NCBI GenBank assembly: GCA_020284085.1
Contig: JACEVL010000519.1
Coordinates: 980,001 to 1,044,000 of the forward strand
Direction of reading: 5' to 3'
Length of the DNA: 64,000 nucleotides
From: Aporrectodea caliginosa
Lineage: Eukaryota > Annelida > Clitellata > Crassiclitellata > Lumbricidae
Under the pieces are notes generated by a model. It saw only the letters and a list, made by a program, of their open reading frames with translations, was not told the DNA's origin and ran no database searches. Every line of letters starts with the position of its first letter. Within the stretch, counting starts at the first letter, position 1. Both the position numbers and the translations under genes were made by a program. Below are positions 41,166-50,222 of this stretch, piece by piece.

Positions 41166-42898
41166 CAGTGGCGGCGCCAGGATTTCCGGTTTGGGGGGCT
41201 GTAGCCCTAAGCCCTTCCTTTTCTCCCCTCCCTCTTTTCCCCTTCCTGTACCTCCATCCATAGAGGCGCAACCACGGTCCAGAAGTTGGGGGGACCTACT
41301 AGAATGTCTGAGGGGGGATTGCGAGCGCCGAAGACGCGAAGCTGCGATTGCCGAATGCAAGAAGCCCCTAACGACTAGGGGGTATGGGGGAGCGTCGTAA
41401 ACTCCCCCATCAGGGGTCTGGGGCGGAGCCCCAGCTGACACAATTTTGAGCATTTCATGCCAAATGCAGTACATTTTGGGCTCTAATTTACCTCAAATTT
41501 TCACCGATGATTTCGATATAAAAGTACCTAAACTATCTAGATATGTGAAAAATATGACTTTATTACATGTATAAACTGAGATTTTAGGTTTTAGAAGAAT
41601 ACCACTCGCAGTGTCAGAAGTAAAAATTGAAATGTCCTCCTAGGCTTCTACCGCGAACCTTAGTAGAATTTTAAAGCGTGATAAATAGGCTACAGGTTTA
41701 GAGTGAAATTATACAGCAACATCCTGCACTGAATTCTTATAGACTCAGTTAATTGAGTTTAGCGGCTTTAGCCTTACTCTGTATTCTATCGGCCAGGTCC
41801 AGCGATTTGTTAGGGGACGGACCTACTAGAACGTTCGAGTGGGGGAAATTGCGAGTGCGGAAGGTGCACGTACAGCCGCGATTGCGGAAAGCAAGAAGCC
41901 CCTAACGACTATAGGGATACGGTGGAGCGTGGTAAGCTCCGCCAACGGGGTCTGGGGCTCCGCCCCAGACGACGACGCAATTTTGAGCATTTAATACCAA
42001 ATGGAGTGCATTTTGGGCTCTTGTTTACCTCAAAATTTTCAAAGTTGGGGCACCGTCCAAGCCTGCCCGAAAGTTGGGGGGACGCGTCCTACGGGTCCCA
42101 TAGGGTGGTTGCGCCTATGCCTCCATCCCTTCCCTCTTCTATACCCGACACAAAACCTGCAGACAATGGAATCAATATACTGTACAGAAGTTTGAGCTCT
42201 ATCACAAGAAAATCTTTAAGATGTTCCCAAATTACTTCTTTCATAGACCCTTACAGCTGTTACTGGGCATTGATTTGAAACAGGTTCTTGCAAGTTTTAC
42301 TATTCTCCACTTAGATTGATTGAAAACTATACAATAAACACGTTAAATCCTAATGTTTATTTCCTTGTAAAGCACAAATTTAATGTACATAAGCGACATA
42401 AAATCCCTAACAAGTTATTACAGCATTTTGCTACAGGAAAACTTTCAAACATGAATTTATTTGAACTGCAACTATGCCTCCTGTACAAACAACATGATGA
42501 CAAACTTACATTCCCAATCACACTTTTTGTGTCTGAAATACTTCATGTTGGAATAGAGCCATCATGCAATACTACACCAAACCCATTAAAACATCAACAT
42601 CATGAAGTTGAAAACACTTTACTTAAGAATTATTATTCATGGCAACACTTGGAAATTCTAGAAAAATAAAAATATAACAAAAAGCTAAAGATTAAAATAG
42701 GCCCTGTGAGTCTGTGACCCTGTCCATCATAATCAAGTAATATAATTGCCTCACTGCCTGAGATAATTGATGATTTCGTTGCCGTTGGTCACTGTTCAGT
42801 TGGCTTATTATGAAGTAAGCATTGGCAGAGATTTCCCACTTTTTGTTTGGGGGCTGAGCCGCAGTTAGGGGGCCCCCTAGCCCCTGGCGCCGCCACTG
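41166..42898 (+). mobile_element. hAT-type element with CAGTGGCGGCGCCAGG termini (1,733 bp)
   Basis: Perfect terminal inverted repeats CAGTGGCGGCGCCAGG / CCTGGCGCCGCCACTG are flanked by the exact 8-bp duplication CGCTGCTG (41,158-41,165 and 42,899-42,906). The interior contains two diverged copies of a segment of about 225 bp (about 41,285-41,510 and 41,808-42,030, with the shared word AAGCCCCTAACGACTA). A 117-codon frame at 42,316-42,669 does not match a domain I recognise; it could be a transposase relic or captured DNA. It is the long relative of the MITE at 24,814. Confidence 0.9.
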
Positions 42899-42906
42899 CG
42901 CTGCTG

Positions 42907-43799
42907 TACTACCGTAGCCGTAGTCGCGACTAGAATTTCTGTACGTGAACGGGTTTTTGTTCCTGTGGTGTTCCTGCAGGACAGGCAACGCAAGTGATGG
43001 ACGGGGGCGCATAAAGGGCGCTGACATTCGTCGGTTTCTTGCGGGGCTTATGTCCACAATCGTTTCACTCTTTTGTTTGTAAAGAACCTGAGCCTGGACG
43101 GTCCCCACTGAAGGGTACCGGTGTAACGTATGTCACGTGACCGTCCGTCTGTGGAAAAGAAGGCTTCTTTATTTGCGCGTTCGTAGAGAGCGTGCTTGCG
43201 TGCGTGACTCTCGTGTTTGGAACGGCTCTAAGGGCCAAGATGGCGGTTGAAGCGTCTTGTCCTTCCTTCCCGGCCGTATGACGAGAAAACTGCCTGGCAA
43301 CTTACCAGGATGACCCGGCAGCTTTCCGTCGCTATATGTTCGCGTGTTGCCCGGGGGGTGATGGGCACGAGTCCGCCTTAGTGGAATGCTAAGGACGATC
43401 TCTGCAGCCTGGGTCGCTCGCCCGCCGATCAAAGTCAGATGAACGAAAAGAAATGATTTATTCTTCGATGACAACGTCAGATAATGTACAGTTATGCAGC
43501 TTAAACAAGGCGTGAACTAACCTCAATACAGATCAAGTCGAACCGTTCGTCTCTAATCGGCAATCATACGCCCTAAACTCAACCTTAGGCGACAAGCACT
43601 ACTCTACTGCCTACGACGACGACGACAGCAATGACTTCAACGACGTCAACTTCAACGACGAACTACTACGATCTAATCTCAAATACTCTATCGACCTAAC
43701 TCCGCCGACAATCAAACCCAAATTAATTGCCGGTCGTCCGCGTGTCTGCAATTTATAGAGAAAAGACGCAGCCCTGGGAAGGAAGATCAAAGAGAAGAC
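42907..43799. other. GC-richer stretch with TATA and AATAAA signals on the minus strand
   Basis: Minus-strand TATAAAT at about 43,752-43,758 and AATAAA at about 43,454-43,460 are arranged like the control region of an LTR, and a TGTAAC start lies at 43,121. No matching second LTR, primer site or duplication was found, so I leave it unassigned. Confidence 0.3.
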
Positions 43800-44165
43800 C
43801 GTAAAGGCAAATAGCAGAGCACAAAGAACTTCGCCGCAAAGGCGAATAGCAGAGCACAAAGAAATCCGCCGCAAAGGCGAATAGCAGAGCAAAAAGGAAA
43901 GGCCGCCGTAAAGGCAAATAGCAGAGCACAAAGAACGCCGCCTAAGGGAGGGGGTAGAAAGTCGACGGCAGAAATCGAGCAGATCAAAGGAAAGACCGCA
44001 AAGGCAAATAGCAGAGCACAAAGAAAAGGCCGCCGCAAAGGCGAAAGACAGAGCAAAGAGAGATTCGCCGCAAAGGCGAAAGCAGAGCATAAAGGACGCC
44101 GCCTAAGGGAGGGGGTAGAAAGTCGACGGCAGAAATCGAGCAGATCAAAGGAAAGACGCCGCCCA
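43800..44165. repeat. GC-rich minisatellite with higher-order structure
   Basis: About eight units of roughly 30-35 bp share GCCGCAAAGGCGAATAGCAG or close variants with AGCACAAAG. A larger unit, including CGCCTAAGGGAGGGGGTAG and GTCGACGGCAGAAATCGAGC, occurs twice (about 43,928 and 44,097; period about 170). Overlapping minus-strand Leu/Cys/Ala-rich frames are products of the repeat. Confidence 0.85.
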
Positions 44166-44252
44166 GGCGGCAGGCGCGGGGGAGAAGAGAACTATCACAA
44201 ACACGGACGACCGACAGAAACTAAAGAAAGGTTGACCGGTGCAACCCCGGGG

Positions 44253-44903
44253 TCAGGAAGGGCAATTTCGCCACATTCTGCTGTTTCCAAGATCCTCGTC
44301 CGTCGATGACCGCCTGCTTTTTCCACCGTCGAGACCGTTTTCGGCTGGTTGGTCGTCAACACCGTGGGTTTGAATGTCTCCTGTTGCCTCCGCCATGGTT
44401 ACACCGCCAGTGAGCTCGGCTATCTTGCTAAGGATGCTCTCTAGGTCTAGGCAGGCCCCTCGGTCTGCTGTGGTGTAGGTTGACGGGAGACCCAGTGCGG
44501 TCGATATCAACTGCTGTTCATGTTCAAACGACTTAAGTTCGGAGCTCAACTTGTGGGAGCGATTTCTTCACAGCTCCAGCTCCGACTGCATCGACTGAAG
44601 GAGGTCGATGAGCTTACCCACGCTCGGGTCATCTGCATTGTCGCGAATCTGGGGAACGACGTCTTCCTTCTGTCTGGCGTTCAATGACCTTTGGTTCTCG
44701 AAAGGTTTCAGAGTCTGCAGGATCTGGTCGAAAACTGTTCTGTTTATGCGCACGAACTTCTCGTCCTCTGTATCTCCGTCAAAACCTCGTTGTTCGTCGA
44801 TTTTCCAATCATCTCTGAGGCTCTGCGTCACGTCCTCCGAGCTCACATTCGCGAACAAGTCGACGTCGTTTTCGAATTGGTCGGTGCTTACGGGTGGAAG
44901 TAT
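44253..44903 (-). pseudogene. Same-frame extension of the CARD gene behind two stop codons
   Basis: After TAA (44,904-44,906) the same frame stays open for 111 codons (beginning ILPPVSTDQFENDVDLF) to TGA (44,568-44,570), and then for 105 codons more to the stop near 44,253. Helical, acidic composition continues across both stops (LLQSMQSELEL, stop, RNRSHKLSSELKSFEHEQQL), which suggests one ancestral protein of about 455 residues broken by point mutations. A GTAAAT right at the TAA could instead be a splice donor, but no acceptor was found. Confidence 0.45.
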
Positions 44904-47786
44904 TTACTTGTCGGGAGAGATGTTGTTATTCAGCGTCTCCAGCAAGCCTTCGTTTTCTCTCTTCTGTTCAGCGACACGCAAACGAAGCAGTTCAACGAGA
45001 CCTTTCGTCTTCTCCTTGAGCACCTCGTCTCTTCTGGTCTCGGCGTCTTTGATTTCCGACAGGCTGGCGGTGTCCTTGGCGCGGTAGCTGCTGAGCGAAC
45101 TCAAGGTCAGCTTCTTCCCGGATATCGTCTGCCAGAGTGCCGCCCGGAAGTTGTCTCTGTCCCTCTGCTGCTGTCGAATGCAGTTGCGGAGGTCCTCGAG
45201 GCGACGTTTGACGACGCCGATGAGACACTGGCGGGTGTAGTCGTCCTGTTCGATCTGGGCTGAATCGAGCAACTGGGCGTTCACCAGGTCAATGTAGTTT
45301 GGAAGACACGTTGCATGAATTTCTTTATCAAAATCTAAAAGCCAGACGATACAGCTAAGTGAACGATTATTGGGCATTTACAGTGGTTAAATTCAGCGAC
45401 AGTGGCAGAGTTGAACCCACACGCTCCGAGTTACCAGGCGACCGCTCAACTAAACGGCGACCGCGCCTAAATATATAGGCCTACTTAAGCCTTAACCATG
45501 TCCATGGGCATGAGATGGGCTCTAAATGGGTCCCGTATCGAAATTTGAGTCTTAATGGACTACATGTAGCCTGATGTAGGCATGCAGCCGCATGCTGACA
45601 GGGTAGGACACCCAACACCACACAAAGGTACGTACGACTGACAAAATTTGTCGGCGACAGCGGCGTTTAATCTGCAATCCAATAATGGTGCATTCCATAG
45701 TATACGGAAAATTAGGACGCCTGCCTGTTTCTCAGAGTAACCATGCACAGTTGTAGTTTCCAGTTTTTAACGACATGTTAGGCCCATCTTATGACTGCCA
45801 GAGCCGTGGACGTAACCATCCTCCTTTCTCCAGGCTTTGGGCTGATGCTACCTGGCATCAGCGGCACAACGGGCAGTGGCGGAGTTTAGCCAAGTAGTAG
45901 GCCTAGTAGGGCCTAGTAGTTTCAGTTTAACGAGACTGTCTGATAACAAAGATCATTAGCGTCGCTCTGCTCCTGCATCAAGGCTTGGGACTGGCACTGC
46001 CTGCGCGTGCCTGACACTAGGTCACGGACGTGCAGTGGCGGACTTGAGTTTAACCAAGCATTTAGGCAGTTCCTTAATTACGCCTAGACATGCATAAGTA
46101 TCTGATTATTGCCTGTATCAGTTAAGGTGGCTGAGGGGCTTGTTTGTATAAACAGCATAATTGAAGGCCTTAATTATTAATCCTACCCCATCGTATTCGT
46201 TGTCGGTCGAAGTCCAATGATTCTGCCATAGATTTGTTTCCAAGTTCGTCCAGTAGGAAGCGAAATCTCCCGAATGCACGCGGATCATCGCTGGCTATGA
46301 TTCGGGTCAGAGCGGCGTAGACTCGACTCTGTGAGCTCTGCTCCGTCTAAATTCATCAATGAAAACTGCGTTCAACAAATAGGCAGTGGTTAAATTCAGC
46401 CAGATCTGAGACCCGGCACCTTTGAAATCCACCACCTGAACAATGAGATCCGCCACCTATAGAACTGTAGACCCGTGACCTAAATGTGTTTCAGTATTAC
46501 AATAATCAACTACAGGCCTATGCACCTTGTTTCACACATTTTATGCTTATCCGAATAGCAAACAGCGAATATATCGGTTATAGATTCGCCAGATAGGCTA
46601 AGATTTAGATTTGTAAAGATCTGGAGATCCGCCAACCGCCACCGCTTGGTGAGCAATTTAACCACTGTAGCCTAAATAGGGTTTGCTATCGAAAGGGCGC
46701 AAATCAAGAGGACGAAACTAGCCTATGAATCGCATGTTAACAAGGGTGCAGGTAACCTAATCAAGGCGGGAACTACGAGGGCGATCATGAGTAAAGTAGT
46801 TACAAGAGCGCAATATGAAAAGAGCGAACCCCAAAAAATAGCTAGCCCATGTACAAATTTTAGGCCTAGGTAAATTTTTTAGGAACGATCTTTTAATGTG
46901 CTGCTTGTGCCCTACATAGACATCATATATTACTATCAGGCCAGAATTAAGGGGTGCTAAGGATGCTACAGCACCCGGGCCCGAAGTTTTGAGGGGTCCG
47001 CATTTTATGAATATGTGCGTGGTGGACCGGTGGTCGTCAGGAGGCCTTTCGAAGGTTATCACAGCACCGGGGCCCTCACTAGCCTTAATGCGGCCATGCC
47101 TACGATAGAATAGTGAATAATATTGACCTAACAGGCCTATAGGCCTACGCAAAGAATGTGGCGATGCGAGCATTTCTGAGAACGTTTGCGAGGGAGACAT
47201 TTACCGATCCAATTTCTCCCACAGACTTTCTAGTCGGGCCATAGGCCTTATGCATGTTCCTCTCTCGTTTATTTAACGACGCCGTCATATCGACGATGAT
47301 TGGCGTTGTTCCTCTCTCCTTTGTGCTAGGCTATATATAGATGTCCAGATGAATAAGGTTTATTACTGCCAGCCTGACGTAATCATTGTCTTAGGCCTTA
47401 TACTTTCGTATCGTATCAAATCAGACCAACCTATTGAACCTTTGGGGGTAATTGTCGACAAACTCATAGTAAATGGCAGTGACGCTTCAGCTTATGAATA
47501 ATACTTGGACCAGTGACCAGGCCTGTATCTGGGCTTAAACACGAGATAAATTGGCAGTTTGGCACATGCTTGGGGCTAGCATGCAAATGGGCTTAATTGG
47601 GAAACTCACATTTCAATTTTTTTTTAAAGTAGACTGTAAGAAAAATCTTACTTCGACGTATCTGAGATCCTCTTTGGACAGCAATCCGTACTTTTCCAGT
47701 CCCGCAGCTAACTCCCGACTCCACTTTATCTGCTCCACAATCTGTGTCCGACGTTTCTCCAGTATGCGCTTGTAAGGTTCTTGCAT
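44904..47786 (-). CDS. CARD-containing coiled-coil protein, three exons
   Basis: Exons on the minus strand: 47786-47652 (45 codons from ATG), 46346-46187 and 45334-44904. Phases match (0, 1), donors are GTAAGA and GTAGGA, and acceptors end TTTAG and CTTTTAG. Exons 1 and 2 together form a six-helix death-fold pattern of CARD type: RILEKRRTQIVEQI, AAGLEKYGLLSKEDLRYVE, YAALTRIIASDDPRAFGRF and LLDELGNKSMAESL. Exon 3 adds a long charged helical region (RRLEDLRNCIRQQQRDR, then KEKTKGLVELLRLRVAEQK). The product has about 241 residues to the TAA. CARDs mediate homotypic assembly in apoptosis and innate immunity; the partner is unknown. The intron between exons 2 and 3 contains a SINE. A TATA box lies about 90 bp upstream of the ATG. 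The exon joins are inferred. Confidence 0.62.
45381..45470 (-). mobile_element. tRNA-like SINE head in the CARD gene intron region
   Basis: On the minus strand an A-box-like GTTTAGTTGAGCGG and a B box GGGTTCAACTCT are spaced as in a tRNA. The sequence then runs into CAGTGGTTAAATTC at 45,381, the same word that ends the MITE at 46,384. It lies between exons 2 and 3, close to the acceptor at 45,335. Confidence 0.55.
46384..46667. mobile_element. MITE with CAGTGGTTAAATT termini (284 bp)
   Basis: The left end CAGTGGTTAAATTCAGCC and the right end AATTTAACCACTG are inverted repeats. The interior repeats GAGATCCGCCA-type words. No exact target duplication was found. It ends 37 bp before CARD exon 2, inside the first intron. 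Confidence 0.6.
46668..47651. other. Intron 1 of the CARD gene, repeat fragments only
   Basis: A stretch at about 46,935-47,100 has inverted ends (GGCCAGAATTAAGG and CCTTAATGCGGCC) and may be a MITE, without a visible target duplication. Many AGGCCTA words occur. No exon was recognised. Confidence 0.45.
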
Positions 47787-47875
47787 CTTGATCGTCGACT
47801 CGTCGTATTAGGCCTCAATGTCTGCGTAAGTGCTCAACCGCGCTCTATGTATTCGCGTACAGACCAAGACCAAGG

Positions 47876-47883
47876 TTTATATA
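47876..47883 (-). promoter_or_regulatory. TATA box of the CARD gene
   Basis: On the minus strand TATATAAA stands about 90 bp upstream of the start codon at 47,786, leaving room for a 5' UTR of about 60 bp. Inferred from position and sequence. Confidence 0.5.
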
Positions 47884-48214
47884 CAAAATCCATGCAGATA
47901 TCTTAGACTGCACTAAGATCTAGTTATAATAAACACTTCTGTAATTGCACGAGAATCCTTTTAATTCGAGCAATAACAAAATAAATAGGTGTGCTAAAAT
48001 TTAATTCTACTGCAAAATCGCGTGTTCTTACAATTCAAGACGGTTCATATAGGCCTAGGTCATATCTGTAGGCTACACGTTTCACGTCTCAGCCTACTAG
48101 CGCCAGATTGAAATCTCGGAAATAGTCACGATCGCTTTGCTTATCGGTATTCTGTTGCATGGTCAGTTCAAAACTTACATTCCTGCGAAGGAGCTAATCG
48201 GGCCCCACACACCG

Positions 48215-48305
48215 ATACCCACACCCACACACCCCACCATCACCACACACACACACACGCACACAGACACACACACACCGGCACACACTGACACACACAT
48301 ATAAC
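48215..48305. repeat. (CA)n microsatellite
   Basis: Imperfect ACACAC repeat with CCC and CAC interruptions. Confidence 0.9.
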
Positions 48306-48747
48306 AATATACACACATTTAGGCCTACAGGGACAAATGGCGCTCTCGTTGAATATAGGCTACGGTTCGATTTGCATTCATTTTTTAAGGACCATCAGTC
48401 ACAAGAACTGCACGTAGGCCTGTCTATACCTGCAGAGATTGAAGAGGAATGCCTTCATACATGCTGCGTCAAACAGGAAGGCACCATGCGCGCCCTTTAA
48501 GGCATAGATAGGCCGCAGCGAACAGTGTATAAGATTAGAGCATATTCTAACATTCCGGAATAGTCTGCAGGGTTCCCATCATAGTCTATTTGCAATAGGC
48601 CTTACTTAGTTAGGCCCTGTAGTAGCTAGGTCTAGGATCTGTGGGTTCAACCTGTTTGTAGTGAAAGAACTTTACAAAATTTTTAAGCACTCGTGGAACC
48701 CATGGAGTTTTACCGGTCCAATTTTTCAAGGAGAAAAAGATAATTCC

Positions 48748-48840
48748 GGATATAAGTGTATTCAACAGGACATAAGTGTATTCAAGTGGAAATAAGTGTA
48801 GTCAAGTGGAAATAAGTGGATTCAAGAGGATATAAGTGGC
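48748..48840. repeat. 20-bp tandem repeat
   Basis: About 4.6 copies of GGATATAAGTGTATTCAAGT with substitutions start at 48,748, 48,768, 48,788, 48,808 and 48,828. The last copy runs into the THAP-like frame, replacing the expected second half of that finger. Confidence 0.9.
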
Positions 48841-48993
48841 GTCTTCATTCGGTCGCCATTCCTTGCGTTTTACTGCTGTAACCCATTTACTCAGCTTCTC
48901 CTCTCGCTTTCGTCCAAGAGGAAACCTATCAAATTTAATTTCGTCGTCGTTTCTATGTCTGTTCATACAATCTTTCACACAAGTCGACGGCAT
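48831..48993 (-). pseudogene. THAP zinc-finger N-terminal fragment
   Basis: Translation from the ATG at 48,993 gives MPSTCVKDCMNR, IKFDRFPLGRKREEKLSKWV and KRKEWRPNEDATYI: the first cysteine pair, the FP and W positions of a THAP finger. The closing C-x-x-H-F is missing because the 20-bp tandem repeat follows. THAP fingers occur in P-element transposases and host regulators. No splice donor is seen at the break. It is probably a relic. Confidence 0.65.
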
Positions 48994-49033
48994 TTTAACA
49001 TTTGTTTTGCCTTACGTAAACATTGTCACGTGA

Positions 49034-50222
49034 TCCAAATGAATGCTCCTATATAGCTATTTTTTATATGCTATTTTTTTATATGCACGTCCATCTATAT
49101 ATATATATATATATATATATAGATGTATATAAATTATAAATCCAGCATTATGCGATCATCAGCAAATACCAAATACGCAAAAATTGTATGCATTCATATT
49201 CGAGAACATTTCCACAAGTCCACAAACAACTTAAACAAAAACAGGTCATACCATTCAAGAGCTTCATTTAGAGTGAATCACTTCAGCATATTACACTGAT
49301 TACAGTAAAATGCATTGTTAGCCATCTGTGTAGAACTGCAAAAAACTGTTTAATAAGTATAAAATTTTTATGTGTCAACCCCAGCATTGATTGATAGGAC
49401 TAGACATGCAACAGCCAGTGAAAGCCAGGAGCCGCTATATAAACAGTTGTCATCATGAGTTGCTCAACCCTCTACACTGTGTTACAAAGTGCTGATTGCA
49501 TCTACCGCTTGCAAGAAAAGGGTTTCATACAGAGGTGCTTTGAATACATGCTTCTAGCATTGCCTTGAACTGAAGCAAACAAAAACTACATACAAATAAA
49601 ATTTTAACTCTAACCTAGATCTTTATAAAAATCAGTACAGAACAAATGAGTAAAACTTTTCAGTGGGGACTGTTAAGATATAGTAACAAGATATGGTAAC
49701 AAGTTAATAAAATTAATACCAACAAAAATATTTTCAATGTCAATGTGACTGATTTTACATACTGACATGTACGACATGTAGCTAGTACGATTTGCAAAGC
49801 TTTTAAACAGTACAACTAACAAAGCTTTTAAACAGTACAACTAGCAAAGCTTTTAAACAGTACGCTTAGTAAAGCATTTAATCAGTCAAAACCCTGTTTT
49901 ATCAACTAATACCTAGCACCCTCTCATAGAACCATACAAATATAGACAGCCACTGCCACGTAACAAAATATCAGTTACTTCTCATTTAGAAATTACAACT
50001 AGAAACACCTCGTCTGGAAGAACCGTGTCAAGTTCACAGATGAAAGCAGAAGTCAGACTAGTTGCATCTTGCACAAGCAAAGGATGGATCCATTACGGTG
50101 ACTGATTTCCACCGTGTCCAGTATACTGGTCAGACGAATACCCAAAATCAGGTTGAGTACTTAGATCTTAAGACACAACCTTCCTAGACAGAGTCATCAA
50201 CGTCAATTCTTCTCATGCTGCG
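49034..50222. other. 3' flank of the 15-exon gene with short tandem repeats
   Basis: It holds a (TA)n tract at about 49,098-49,122 and about four copies of a 25-bp unit (AAAGCTTTTAAACAGTACAA) at 49,783-49,890. The rest is probably 3' UTR of the minus-strand gene ending at 50,223, plus spacer. No other gene seen. Confidence 0.5.

Noticed and set aside
43611..44090. Leu/Cys/Ala-rich minus-strand frames
   Set aside because: They are products of the GC-rich minisatellite; repetition explains the open frame.
43121..44274. Complete solo LTR on the minus strand (TGTGGC ... GTTACA)
   Set aside because: TATA and AATAAA fit, but no target duplication, primer site or second LTR was found, and the proposed start overlaps the CARD-gene extension.
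46935..47100. MITE with GGCCAGAATTAAGG ends
   Set aside because: The inverted ends are short and imperfect and no target duplication was seen, so it is mentioned only within the intron entry.
46757..47200. 147-codon minus-strand frame in CARD intron 1
   Set aside because: It has low-complexity mixed composition, covers a MITE-like repeat and has no helical or domain pattern; it does not fit the splice phases.
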